Of a stretch of 64,000 nt of DNA, positions 21,403 through 33,338 are shown piece by piece. The DNA comes from Ephemerocybe angulata (lineage: Eukaryota > Basidiomycota > Agaricomycetes > Agaricales > Psathyrellaceae): the NCBI GenBank assembly GCA_013368325.1, contig JAACJK010000112.1, forward strand, positions 372,001 to 436,000, given 5' to 3'. Each line of letters begins with the position of its first letter. Within the stretch, counting starts at the first letter, position 1. The notes below the pieces were generated by a model that was given only the letters and a program-made list of their open reading frames with translations, did not search any database and was not told the DNA's origin. Position numbers and translations under genes: made by a program.

Positions 21403-23342
21403 CATGGCAGGCACCTAGACCCACTCTATCTCCACCGTAGTCCAGTAGTCACGACTACCACCACACTGCGCAAGGCGACTGTAGCAAAAGCGCTTTGCAT
21501 GCGCGCCGTCCCAGAAATACGTCTAGCCAGCCAGAGAGAAAGGGTAGTAGAAACGAATCGCAAGATGCTGATGCTTAATGAGGTGTCAAAGCAAAGGTAA
21601 TCGGTAGGCGCTGTGAGAGAGAAGGAGAAAGAAGAGCAAAACAAAACTTTGATGGAAACACATCCGAGGAACAGCCTATAAGATGCCCCAATTCCCAAAG
21701 GAAAGACCTATCAAGCGAGATCAGCACACCCCTTTCTCCTCCTCAGCCAGGGCATCAAGGCATCCAAATATGTCCAATACCAGCGCTAGCGCCTCACACG
21801 CTCTCTATAACAGGGCAATTTTGATACCGTGGAAGATGGCATCCATCCAGACTTGCACACACCTCCAAGAATAGCCAATATCCTTACCCACTTCTCTTAG
21901 AGACCCCCCAAAATGGCTCCCAAACATCCGGCGCAGTCGAGTGGCCGGCTCAAGATACCTGTGATGCCTGATCAGTGATAACAACGACGTTGAAGCAGCG
22001 TACATGTCTCCATCTACCCCACAAGCGAGTAAGCGCCCGGGTAAGGATCAAGTAGGACGAGATGATTATGGTGGAAGTCCGAAGAGAAGAGGACAATCAA
22101 AGCAAAAACATGTTTCCCACGCCTTCCTAATGCACCACCGGCAACCAGGGGGCCTCGGGGCGCCGCAGCGCCCAGCAGCGCCTACACCCGCAAAGACACC
22201 TTGCAGACTGAAGGCTCGGCCCTCCACTTGTCCGTCAAAATCAGTCGAGCCCAACCATCCAAGGAAGATGAAACGTTTATTAGAACGCCCAAAGAACGCC
22301 CACCGCCGCCCCATTAACCGTTCATCTCCCCTCGCCGTCCTCCCCCGATACTAGGTTACTTGAGTCCTGTTCATTCGCGCGGTTATTCGGGTGACATACA
22401 ACACTGTAGTAGTACACAATAGAAACAGTCTAGGGAGCAAGACATGAAACGCCAAGCAACGAAGAGTATGAGCAAGCCATTTATTGGAACAGAACCAAAA
22501 CGAAACGGATGCAAAAATGCCACGATGCAGTAGATACAGGGTGAAGGAAAAGATGCAAGGGAACTCATGCGCGTGGTGAGATAGAAGGGTGGATGGAAGG
22601 ATGGAAGGGGTAGTGTGGGGAAGGACGAGTCGGAGGAGGGAAAAGGTAACTTTAAACAGCCTCTGCCTCAGAATGGTGAAAAGAACCGAGAAGGAAGGAT
22701 CCGACGTCTTCCAACAGATCCATGTAAAGGGTAGAGGCAGAGGCAAACCTAAGATAAGTTAAAGAGACAGGACGACCCTCCAAAAACGTAATAAAAACCA
22801 ACGAACAGTCAAGAAGGGGTAAAATAGCACTAAATGAGGATATAAAGTTGAAGGCGCCGAAAACTGGCAGTGGGAATGGTGCTAGAACGAAAGGAAGGAA
22901 TGCATGAAATGCCCGCGCTAATGTACAATTAATACCAACACAACATGAGAAAGGGAAAAACGAAACAAATGCAAAAAGTGAGTCGAAAGATGGAGAGGGT
23001 GGGGTGCAGGGGAATCGATAGCGAGAGCAAGTGAACGACAAGGAATTCAGCACAGCTTTCATGCCAATGGAAGCCAAAAGGCAGAGAGAGGAAAGCCCGA
23101 GAAAGGTCAAAACGGGGAAACACCAACTAAACCAGAGGATACAGCCGGGTGCCCGATGCATGATGTTCAAGCCTCAGCGGGCTAAACAGCAGCAATGGTG
23201 GGCGACCCAGGACGAGATGACGGGTTGTCGCGGCCTCAGCTCCCCAGGCGGGTTCGGTTGAGAAGAACAGGATATCAAAATCCTTAACACCAAGCAGGCA
23301 GCCTCATGGCTACCCACGAGGCCCCCACGCCCGTCGCCTTAC
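21403..23342. other. Intergenic, one doubtful ORF
   Basis: The only longer plus ORF (22004-22354) is basic and Pro/Lys/Arg-rich, with no domain and no homology I recognise; its GC-rich patch suggests low-complexity sequence. The stretch next to 23342 is probably the 3' UTR of the kinase gene. Confidence 0.45.
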
Positions 23343-24778
23343 TTATTTTGCCCTTTCTAACCGTGCCTGGGCTCTCGCCTCGCACGCAAGGCATTGCCGG
23401 CCCCTCTTCATCTTCTTCGTCGCTAAATTTGCTTTCCCGTTCACGCTCCCCTTGCCCTTATCTACCCCCGGACTACCCTTCTCCCCCTTCGCCTTCCCCT
23501 CCTCGCCAGCCGGGCCCTCCACCGACCAATCGAACACACCGTCATACTCAATTCCCAACCGCTCCGCCAACCCCCTAAAGCAGTTCCTCAACCCCTCATA
23601 GTCCGGCAAGTCATCAAACTCCAAGTTCCGTGCATAGGTATACAGGATATCAAATTCTTCCGGAAGGCCATTCGTCAAGGTCGATTCGTATTCCAGCTTG
23701 CTGTCCCTGATCAAGTCCCAGGTAGCGCTAACAGGGTTGTATCGCTCCTCCGCGTCTCTCCTATCTTCGGTATCAGAGATTTCGTTTAGCATGGAGCTGG
23801 GCAATTGAGATGGCGCGCGCAATTTCCGCCATGGAAGAGTCCCGCGGAGAAAGTATACGAGCATGTACGCCAGAGACTCGAGGTCGTCCCGCCGCGAAAC
23901 TTCAATGCCGAGGTGGGTATTTATGGAGGCGAAAAGCGATGTTCCAACGCCATGCAGTCCATGGGGGTGGCGGTTGAAGGGTATATGGGTCATGGTCACC
24001 GAGTCGCGGTACTTTTTGGCAAGGCCGAAATCAATGATGTGCACAAGGGGGTGGTGAGGACACGGTGGTGAAGACTTGGATGCGGATGGTGTCGGTATCG
24101 ATAGAGTGGCTTTTGTCGATGAAGAGGTGTCGGTGCTTGTTGAGGGTTCGGGTAATGATGTCGAAGAGGCACTTGGTGAAGGTGCTACTGATATTGGCGT
24201 CATGGGTGCACAATTACAGCTCGACTCCGTTGCGACCGACATGACAAAATTTGCGGGTTTGACGTCCCTATGCACGATATGATTCGTATGCACAAATTCT
24301 ATTCGCGAAATCTAGAAAAGGCTGAGTGAGTGATAAATTGGCAGAAGGTTTTGGGGACTGACCAGCTGATCCGCTAATAGAAGGACGGTCTTCATACTGA
24401 AGTGGCGATTGCACATCTTGAAAAGGTCTTCCAAGCTGGGACCGAGGAGATCGGTAACCATAACATTATAGTCGCCCTGTCGGCCGCTCCAGATGAGCCA
24501 AGGTACGCCAGTGCCCCCCGACAGCGACTTGTAAATCTTGGATTCTGTCTTGAGCGGCGAGGGATGTGAGCTGTGGTGCGACGGGTGTGTAGCCTCGAGC
24601 TTGATAGCGACGGGTTTGCCCGCTGTTGTGTGAACGCCCAGAAAGACGGTGCCTGGCGTAACAAACGAGCAGGTCAGCAGCGACGACGAGGGGCATTGGG
24701 CTCGATGTACACACCACAGCCGCCATTGGCAATCTCCTCCTCGAACCTGTATTTCCCTGCGTATGTTGTGAGGACCAT
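23343..24778 (-). CDS. Casein kinase 1-like protein kinase with internal insertion
   Basis: Ser/Thr kinase of the CK1 group. The start is [20 protein letters not shown] (24778), followed by [20 protein letters not shown] with the ATP-binding lysine. Then come [26 protein letters not shown], the catalytic loop [11 protein letters not shown], the Mg loop [12 protein letters not shown] and the CK1 substrate-loop block [20 protein letters not shown] with [18 protein letters not shown]. Three exons: about 24778-24714, 24655-24370, 24309-23343. Unlike ordinary CK1, where about 12 residues separate the catalytic loop from DFG, here about 60 Ser/Thr/Pro-rich residues are inserted. The substrate loop reads [13 protein letters not shown] where canonical CK1 has GTARYASINTH. 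The C-terminus is Lys/Gly-rich and ends [13 protein letters not shown]. All catalytic residues are present, so it is probably active. Confidence 0.88.
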
Positions 24779-25538
24779 CTGCTCACTAGGCGGGGGCAGG
24801 CCGTGGCTGGCTCGCGACGTTTTAAGAGGTCGGATTCAAAAGACACAACATTCATCGCGGCCAGCCGTCAACAAACGCGACTGATGTAAGCTTCTTCCCA
24901 CACCTTGCTTTCTGTGGCGTCTCCGTTTGGCCCTCTCTCCTCCACTCCCCACCCATGCCGCCACAACTCTGCGGGAAATGCATCAGTCCGATAGGCCCTC
25001 CACATCTGCACTAGCTCGAACGGTGGATGCACACTGGGGCGGCGAACTGCAACTTTCTCGCAGTGTTGTCACCCTCATTTCTGCTTTGAGCTTGTTTCGT
25101 CATTCATTCGTCGTATTGCTTCCGGCAGCCTTGTGTTTCTTGGAATAAAGAAAAGTGTGGGGCAGGGACGTATGCGAAAGGGCTCTCTGATTTCTGGATA
25201 GTGCCGGATCTTCGAAGTGGCCCCCAACATTCAGAACTAACTCAGGGCTCTCCGCTGAGCGTATTGCTTTGACACCATCCCAATTCACCGTGGTTTCACA
25301 CTGGAAGTCCCAGGTAATATTACCATGGCGATTGAGTAGCCAGAAGTATCTCATAAACGCAAGATGAAACCCCCGTGTAGGCCAAAGGGCAGGCGGTTAG
25401 CGGACACGTTCTATTGCAGGTAAGTTTACCCCTATTGTAGCGGTCGCAAGGCGCCTATTTATCGCAATGGATCACACTGCTCTATTCGTCCAGTGGTGCA
25501 GTGTCCACATGGTGCTCTGCCTCTCCCAGCTGGACCGA
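24779..25538. other. Intergenic region between divergent-side kinase promoter and duplicated block
   Basis: No supported gene. The first few hundred bases are the likely promoter of the CK1-like kinase. Confidence 0.5.
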
Positions 25539-25730
25539 GCGGCAAATCCCGTTCCTGGGCCTCGTTCCAAACTCCACAAGATAGCAGCCAGCTGGCAGTC
25601 CTTCATCTTCGCATCCTCACGGTCATTTACACCATTCCCATTCATACTTGAGAATTGTGGAAAGTTCTCTCACTTCCATCGAAGGTGTGCATGGGAGACT
25701 ACTTCATATCTTCGACCCTCTACCGAAAGC
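25539..25730 (+). repeat. Duplicated block A (partner 30705-30895)
   Basis: Diverged direct repeat: shared words include GCGGCAAAT, CCAGCTGGCAGTCCTTCA, CGGTCATTTACACCATT, TCATACTTGAG, CTTCATATCTTCGACCCTCT. It lies just beyond the 3' end of the secreted nuclease gene. Copy B is followed by a fragment of the 5' end of the same gene. Confidence 0.75.
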
Positions 25731-25922
25731 TTATCGTACTGATATAGCCTATACACTTTCAAGCTATAGATGGGACGCCCTACTGTGGTTTGATACAATG
25801 CAACTACGATATTGATCTTTTTACAGATGGATGGGCAGGAACGAACAAGCAAGGATCTGAGATATTGATAACAGAGGACCGCCTGGATGGCGCTTCAGGG
25901 GCGCTTAAGATATCTTCGCTCC

Positions 25923-28085
25923 TCAGCACAAGCGTACTCTACCCACGGCAGGGTCATGGTCAGGCTTCCTAGCAGCAAGGCTAGGCGACCAAGTATTAAC
26001 ATGGATGTGCTCGAACTCAGCCCTCCTCCTTTCAAGAACACGAGAGATGAACGCATGGTCCAACTGTTGAGAGTTCTGGTCGAAAATGTAGCTGTATCGC
26101 TCATACTCAGGAACCCCAGCGGCATCGTCGATGTCGACCAACAATCCGGACAACGGCTGGTACACGGAGCGCGTCTGGACGAACTCGTTGAAGTCTCCCG
26201 CCACGATGATGTTAGCGTCGGGGTCCACAGTCAAGAGATCCTTGATGAAGCCCTAAGAATGAATGGTAATGTGAATATCCAGCCTCGGGGTAGAGTTTGT
26301 GTGACGATACTGACCGCAACACTCTCAACCTGTTTCGTTCTGTTCTCGATCGGCGCATTCACTGGGGGTCGGGCATCTCCTTGGGTGGAGCTGCCCTTTT
26401 TGGAGCTGAGGTGAAGGTTGACGGTAAAGAGCTCAGCACCCGACTTCGTCTCCCAGTGGGCAACAAGCGGTTTGCGCGTGACATTCCAAGCAATATTCTT
26501 GGGGTCGATACGGACAGGGTTGAAGCTGGGCAGATTAAGGATGTATAGGTCAGAGGGTACCTTCAAATAGTGAGAGATATAGGAGACGTACTTGAGCTTG
26601 GGGTGTCCAGGCTCTCCCCAAACCTCGACGGGATCAAGGGACCCTCCTGCGACTCCCTTTACAAGCTTCAAGACCTCCGGCCGGTAGAGAAACGCAGTCC
26701 GGATGTTTCCACCCGGCTCACCACCATCCTTGCCATTAACAGGGTTGATCGACGCATAGGAATATGTAACGCCCCCCTGCTTCACAATCTCCTTGACAAG
26801 GTTAGAGAGGGTGAGATTCGCAGTGACTACACCGTCCTCTTTACCACCGGAGTCGTCCTGGATCTCTTGCAAGAAAAGTATGTCGGGTGTCTTCAGATAG
26901 TCTACGATGTGTTTGGCAACTTTCGCCCGGTGTCCAGAGGTCGGCGTCAAGTTCTCGACGTTGTAGTCTCCAAATGTGATGGTACAGGCATCATCGAGTG
27001 ACCCATGTTCATTCGTGAGCGTCGTAGGGGGAACTGTCGGATCCGGTCGCGAGAGGACTTCAGGCGCCTCCAAGGGAAGTACATGATAAAACCCATTCCT
27101 GAGGAGGAATCTTAGTCTGAGAAGGAAACGAAGGAGGCACTAAAGGGATGAAGGACTCACGTATAAGTGACAACACCCGTGATATCTGTCAACTGAACCC
27201 CCAACGCAGGCAAGGGGTTCTTCTGGCCCTCTGCGATAGGCCGCCCGAGCCTAATAGCCTCAGGATTTCCATCTGGAATACCATCCGGCCCTATATATGT
27301 GAAGAGGGTCTGTTTAGCCACAGTGACAGAACGCAGTGACTATATCCCAGCACGCACCGAAGTTGAGTGTAAGTCCGCCTCTTTCATTCTTTCCCGTCAC
27401 CTCCCAGTCTCCATGCACCCAGAACCCGCCGTCCAGCTGGAACCCAAGCGCGACGGGCTTAGGTATGGTAACAAGTTGCCCCTCGAGACTCTCCCAAAAG
27501 TCCAAACCGTATTTATCAGGCTGGAGCGCAGCATTCCCCTCCTCAATGCGACTGCTGTTATTCGGTACCGCAAGAAATCCATCCTCTCCAACGTCAAGGG
27601 CGGAGAGATATTGCGTGGGGGGACTCCTGTCTCTTCCAAGAACAACAGGTGTGACGGGGTTGCCAGTCGAAAGGACGACGGGGAGAGTAGGGTCCACGAG
27701 CTCTGTTAGGAAGAGGGAGTTCGGGTTGTCGAATGGTCGGTACTCTGCGACTGTGCCATTGACGGAGATTGAGTCCCCAATAGCGACAGCGTTGACGATC
27801 TCAAACGCTTTGTTGGCATAGATGTACAGGCCATTCGAGATTCGGACGTCGTCTGATTTCTCTCCTACAATCCAGAAGCCATTCTTGGCCTGCAACATCG
27901 AAGCGAGGATAAGCACAGATCTAGCGGTATCAGCTTGTATCAAGCGCTCGTACCTTTGCAGTAACGACTCCCGTGACGCTGTGCGTCTGACCAAACAGGG
28001 GACTATGCCAGGTTGAGCCTTGAATGTCAGTGATAGTGGTAGTCGAGCCAAATGCCGAAAGGGAAGTCGCCGTCAAGCAGAACAT
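25923..28085 (-). CDS. Secreted endonuclease/exonuclease/phosphatase-family nuclease
   Basis: Resembles extracellular nucleases of the ExeM/NucH type: an OB-like N-terminal region followed by an EEP domain. The start MFCLTATSLSAFGST (28085) is a short secretory signal; a longer leader in an upstream exon is possible. The N-terminal half has GSTWHSPLFGQTHSVTGVVT, KNGFWIVGEKSD and GDSISVNGTVAEYRPF, typical of the nucleic-acid-binding part. The C-terminal half has the catalytic series DYNVENLTP, FLQEIQDD, FLYRPEVLK, HLSSKKGSS, IIVAGDFNEF, QQLDHAFIS and PDHDPAVGRV, matching the metal-binding Asn, Glu, Asp/Asn and His/Asp residues. At least five exons with short introns near 27960, 27320, 27120 and 26250. 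The enzyme should hydrolyse DNA or RNA outside the cell, consistent with nutrient scavenging. A remnant of its 5' end is found again at 30900-30966. Confidence 0.85.
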
Positions 28086-29186
28086 AGAGAACAGCTTGGT
28101 AGCAACTGCCCCAAAACCAAAAACCGAGTCGCCATTTGAGGAGTACGAGGCTAGGCGTCCGACTCCGGCCTCAAGAACCTGGGGATTGGGACAATGAGTG
28201 AGATAGCATCGATACACTTTGAAAGGAAGGCCCGTACAATACACCCCAGTGAGCTGGTATCAGTTGCGCCCATGAAAAAAATTGAGCTTAGATGTGTGAG
28301 ATGCGATTCTGGGATGCCAATAGATGGGATGGTGAATGTTGAGCGCTGAACTCTTGAGGGCGAAGGAAGCCATTTATCCCAAACCAGCGAATCCGCCTTG
28401 GCAAAATGCAAGCTGTCACTATGTAAAATTGGCGAGCCTTGAGGCCTGAGGATGCCAAGGCCCAGTCGAGGAAGGTTCGAAGTCCAAGACAAGGGGGACA
28501 TCGTTATCAGATGTGCCCATCGAAAGACATGAAGTGATCTTATGGCATGAAGAGGCATCTCTTGAGCTGAACTCTTTTTTAGACCTATCCAAAAGCGAGC
28601 GCTTAGCTGTAATTATGCCTGGTCCTCGTGAACCGGACCTCAATCTGCCTGAAGTGCCAACTTGAAGTGTGTCATCCTAGACACAAGTTCTCGGTGCGCC
28701 TAGTTTGTGGTCGTAACCTGCCATGCGGCTTGGAGCGTCCCAGAATGTGGCGAGGTCATTTAATCTTACCTATGTGTGTTCCTTGGGCGCGACAGGTGGA
28801 CTTGTGCCTGTGGAGGAGGGTGGCAATGGAGGATTGGAAGTTCCGTTGAATAACTGAACCAGGGTTCAATCAGGCTTGGATGGGCGTTGAAATCTGCTGC
28901 TATAGGCTCTCAAGTTTGGCTTGTCTCCGAGGATTTCGAGGAGGTCGTATCGGTTGAAAGAGGAGTTAAGGGTGAACTTCAAGAAGAGAGCCAAGCCCCA
29001 AGTCCTAAAATTAGCGCCCATCGGTCGTGGGAAACTTTCAAAGCACACGGCTCAGGGGCTGTGCTCTAACACGGGATTCTCTTAGCTCTATCATAATCCA
29101 GTCCCTATCTCTCTGAGACTCTCTCTCAGTGACCAGTCTGTGAAAAGGAGCTTGACTACTGCTAACTTGACCGCTTCCTTCCTCCA
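28086..29186. other. Intergenic region, no supported gene
   Basis: Minus ORFs just upstream of the nuclease start are open but carry no recognisable protein; one keeps the nuclease frame open upstream of 28085. The rest holds promoters of the flanking divergent genes. Confidence 0.45.
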
Positions 29187-30573
29187 ATGCTATCGAAGAT
29201 CTTCAAACCAACTTCCAAACATCCAACTCAAGCCCCATTGCTCTCTCAGGATATCATACAGCTCCTACTTTCCCAGCATCTGGACAACGACCTATCCATC
29301 GCGAAGAATCTCTCCCTAACCTGTAAATCCTTTGCACTCTTCTGCCGACCCTATGTATTCCGGATCGTCGTTATCCCAAGTCAGACCCGATCTCGAGGGA
29401 TCCTCCGCTGCAGTGCACTGGAGAGGTTCAAACGCTTCCTCAAACGATCCCCTTACGCCCTCAGCATCATCCAAACTCTACGCATCACAGATACGCACCA
29501 GCGCATTAGGCTCTACGGTACGAGGCCCGGCGCGTCCCTGACGGAGGAAGGCGAAAGTCTGTGCTACATACTCTCCCAGCAGTTCACGCAGCTGAGGTCT
29601 ATCGAACTACCGTCCCTCGGGGGTTACCATCATTGGTCAAGGCTCCCAAGGAAGGCTCAGGAGGCGTTGTCTTCGTTCCTAAACCGACACCCACTCGAAT
29701 ATATTTCCATCACATCATATTACCCCCTCGACCTGGCTCGCTTGTGTCCGACCTTGACCCGGTTGGAGTTCAGGATACACTATCCAGACAATGTTCGCCT
29801 GGGCGAACGTGTTCCAGAATCAGTAATCGACGCTACCTCAGCTTTACCCGGGGATCCCCTGCACCGCCCGCCTTTGGATCTTCGAGAACTCACCATACAG
29901 GACCCATGTAGCGGAATCTCGACAATTGAGACAGCATTGACGTCCATTATCAAGTATGAGAGCCTTGAAACTCTCACCTATCATGGGAAGGACGAGCCTG
30001 GGCCAGTGCTCACCGAGTTGGTGAAACGTGCAAACTCCTTGACTTCGCTGCGTCTGTCGGTTCTTTCTGGCTGTATGTCCCCCATCTAATCTGTATGAGG
30101 CATGCACTCACTCATCGTCCAAAGTACACCGCCCCCCTTTAGACTTGAGCGCACATACAAAGCTCAAGCACCTCAAATTAAAGATCGATCTCTCAACAAC
30201 ATGGATAGGCCCAGCTCTCCGCACCCTCCTAGTGCAAGGCTCGGGCTCCCAGACCCTCGAATCATTGCATTTCTTCGTTAAAACAGAACGGATAGGGTCT
30301 CATGACGACAGTCTTTTTCCAACTGGTTTATATTTCGGAGATGCACTGAGGCACTGGAATCAGGCGACTATAGGGACAGGACGGCCACCACCGCGCATCC
30401 AACTTACCTTCTGTGTACGGAGAAAGGCCTGCTATATTCCAGCCCCAACGAGCATGCTTGATCCACTTAACACCAGCTCGAACCTCTTTCTCAAGGCAAT
30501 GGTCAAATCGGCGTTTCGGCCAATCGCGATTGACGTAGAGATCGCTTTTGAAGACACATGCACTTTCGATTGA
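29187..30573 (+). CDS. F-box/LRR-like protein of basidiomycete type
   Basis: Two exons: 29187 to about 30072 and about 30144-30573, with a GTATGT donor and TTTAG acceptor, about 435 residues. The N-terminus has an F-box-like helix set, DIIQLLLSQHLDNDLSIAKN then LSLTCKSFALFCRPYVFR. The body repeats leucine-rich motifs (LRSIELPSLGGY, LTRLEFRIHY, LRELTIQDP, LETLTYHGKD, LTSLRLSVLSG, LKHLKLKIDL, LESLHFFVKT), as expected for a curved LRR-like substrate-binding part. Such proteins form large families in mushrooms and are thought to recruit targets to SCF ubiquitin ligases. Here that role is inferred from family architecture only. Confidence 0.7.
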
Positions 30574-30704
30574 TTGTATGTTGACCACTTCTATAACATT
30601 ATCCCGCCCCCTCTCGGCCATCTCGCTTCATATTCATACTGTATTTTGTCTCCATCATATATTGGCTCTATATTTCCTGCGCGATGAATCACACCTGTTG
30701 CTTA

Positions 30705-30895
30705 GCGGCAAATACCCTTCCTCAGCCATGGCCAAACTCCAAAATAAGTAGCAGCCAGGCTCCATTGCCAGCTGGCAGTCCTTCACCGTCATTTACACCA
30801 TTCTCGTTCATACTTGAGGACTGTGGAAAGTTCCCCCACTTCCATGGAAAGCCTGCATAGGAGTACACTTCATATCTTCGACCCTCTACAGAAGG
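30705..30895 (+). repeat. Duplicated block B (partner 25539-25730)
   Basis: Second copy of the diverged ~190-bp direct repeat described at 25539-25730, same orientation. Confidence 0.75.
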
Positions 30896-30899
30896 ACCA

Positions 30900-30966
30900 A
30901 CAATGGGACTATGCCAGGTCGATTGAATGTCAGTGATAGTGGTAGTCGATCCTAGTGCCGAAAGGT
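30900..30966 (-). pseudogene. Remnant of the secreted nuclease 5' exon
   Basis: These ~67 bp match 27998-28066 at the 5' end of the nuclease gene (shared words GGGACTATGCCAGGT, TTGAATGTCAGTGATAGTGG, TAGTCGA, TGCCGAAAGG), same orientation. The matching block lies directly beside duplicated block B, so about 2.2 kb of the nuclease copy has been deleted between them. Confidence 0.75.
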
Positions 30967-31299
30967 AGTTGGGCTCATTACCTACAGAGGTAGATTACCA
31001 ATTTGGCGAGGGCGCGGACCAGAGGCGCTTCTTTTCCGCGCTCAAATGCAAAGATGTCCGACACGACCGCTACGAGGAGAAGAACCTAACAGCAACTACG
31101 CTTTAAGGCCAGTATTGGTCCAACCAGTCTGCTCGCAATCTGCTTGCGGGACGAGCTTGCCATTGTAGTATTAGTAAATGTACAGCAACATATCTAGATA
31201 CTCTAGAGGTGCGTCTAATGTAAATGAGTGGAGGGGAAAGTCCAGATCCCGTATCTAGCTGTTACAGCATTCCAAGCAATACAACGCGCCTGGAACATT

Positions 31300-33338
31300 T
31301 TACCCAGAGAACGCCTGTTCTCCAACCTCAACTCCCAAGGTATCTTTCGCCATCAACCTCATCTGCCTCTCCAAATCCTCCTCAAACCCTCCCTTCCTAA
31401 CCCCACCCTCCTTACCCAAAACCCAATCCCGGACCTCATACACCCATCTCACAAAATTACTCCTCCAAAACGCCAAATCCAATGAGAACATAATCATCCG
31501 GAACACAACATGATGCCACCACTCCCTCACCCGCATCCCCAGCGGCAAGTCCCTCCTCGCAAACAGCGACCTCGAAGCCCAGTCCCCCGTAATCTTTATC
31601 CGGTTCACCGGGCTCCCAAAGCTCTGATTATTCCCCTGCACCATGCGCATATTCCGAATCAAGAAAATAAGCACCTTGGGCATGCGGTCCGTATCCGACA
31701 AAAACTCCTTCAGCTTTCGCTTCATAAGCACGCTCATCTCATACTGCGACAGCTGCTTCCTCGGCCTCTCCAACTGGTCCACCGGCCTCGGCTTCCTGCC
31801 CCTCTTCAAAAACGTCGGCTTCATCAGCGTAAAGCTCGCAACAAGGTCCGGGAGGCCCATCCCCCACTGCTTCGTAATCTCCTCCACGGCCTTATAATCC
31901 CCAGCCAACATGCCCCTCCACAGCTGCACCCACTGGCGCTTGAAATCCTCCGGCACGCGCACGTATAGCCCATGGTCAATGAGCACAAGCTGCGGCCGTG
32001 TCGGGTTCGACGGCGACGGGCGCACGATGATGTTGCCCGGGTGCGGGTCGCAGTGCACCCAGCCCCACGAGAACATCTGCGCCGAGAACAGCTCGACCAT
32101 CGTCTGCATGATCGCCTTCACGCCCCCCTTGAGCGGCTTCTCGGGGAACGCATATCCCGTCGACACCAGCGCGGCGTCCTGCGGTGACGGCGCGACCATG
32201 GCCGTGGCGGACATCGGGTTCAGTTCCAGGTTGTTAACGTTGTAGTGCGGCTCATGCTCGCCCATGAGCTTGTAGATCCCGGCCTTGTCGCTGAGCCGGA
32301 CGCCCTCGATCCACTCGGCGACCATAACCTTCGCCGTCGAGTACTCGGGGTACACTTTCGGGATGTGCACCCTGTCGCGCAGGCTCGGCTCGTTCCTCAC
32401 GAACTCGGCTGTCTGCATCGCGTTGTTCGCCTCGTTGATGAAGTCCAGTTCCTGCCTCAGATGCTCGGACACGAAATCTACGACCATGAGCATTGGCCAC
32501 CCAGCAAGAAAAGATAGCAAGCAGCCAAGGTACTCACCGACGATAAAATACACAGGCAAGTCGAATGCCCAGTTCTCGAACATCCACATGACGGCCCGGT
32601 AGGCGCCCAAGTCCCACTCCATCTGCACGCCGACATCGGGTTTCTGGACCTTGACCGCAACCCACTCGCCGTCCCACGTCTTCGCCTTGTGCACCTGCGC
32701 TATGCTCGCACTCGCGACCGCCGTCTCCTCAAAGACTTCAAACACCCCATCCGGCCCGCTCGGTGGCCTCCCCAGTTCCTTGATAAAGACGTCCCGCACG
32801 ACGGAGTAGGGTATTTGGGGCGCGTCGTCGAAAAGGCTCGCAAACTTGACCTGCATGGGTTTGGGGAGCATGGCGGCGTTCGCGCCGATGGCCTGCCCAA
32901 TCTTGATGTACAACCCACCATTGGAGGTGAGCAGGTTGTACATCCGCTCCGCTACGCGCTCGTGCAGTTCTGGGATCTGCTCGCTCTTCCCGGGCGTAAA
33001 GTTGAGCTTGTAGTCTATCGTAATCATAGCGCACTGCGCCGAGTTAGTTGTTATCCGGGGTAGAGGTTCAGAAAACACACCGTTTGGAGCGTCCGCAAGT
33101 TCCGTCTGATAGCAGAGGCATTGTAATACCTATCCCAGGCGTACAGAGCACCTCCTCCGAGGGCCAAGTACCCCAGCCGTCTCGAGTATTTGGAGAATCT
33201 CGTTGGTCGCTGGACTGTCGGAGGTACTCCTCCGGCGTCTCTACTGCTCGAATACGTCCGTTTCGGTGGCCTGAATTGCTGGAGAAGATAGCTACGACAT
33301 TGTCGAGAAGCTGGGGCCCGAGAAAAGAGAGACGACAT
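31300..33338 (-). CDS. Mitochondrial ABC1/ADCK (UbiB-like) atypical kinase, Mcp2/ADCK1-type
   Basis: The N-terminus MSSLFSRAPASRQCRSYLLQ with RPPKRTYSSS is a mitochondrial presequence. It is followed by a hydrophobic stretch LGYLALGGGALYAWDRYYNA typical of inner-membrane-anchored members. After an intron (about 33080-33030) come the family marks: GGLYIKIGQAIG (KxGQ motif), ETAVASASIAQVHKA (Ala-rich loop replacing the Gly-rich loop), VAVKVQKP, RQELDFINEANN, HCDPHPGNIIV and LIDHGLYVRVP (DHG in place of DFG). A 56-60-nt segment near 32480-32540 is open but has clean splice signals, so I treat it as an intron and not as a membrane helix. About 660 aa. Yeast Mcp2 and animal ADCK1/5 act in mitochondrial lipid and membrane homeostasis; the exact substrate is not known. 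Confidence 0.9.

Noticed and set aside
32480..32545. Hydrophobic segment EYLGCLLSFLAGWPMLM as a membrane helix in the ADCK kinase
   Set aside because: It is flanked by GTGAGT and GTCGTAG splice signals, and removing it joins the conserved kinase blocks directly. It is an unspliced intron that happens to stay open.
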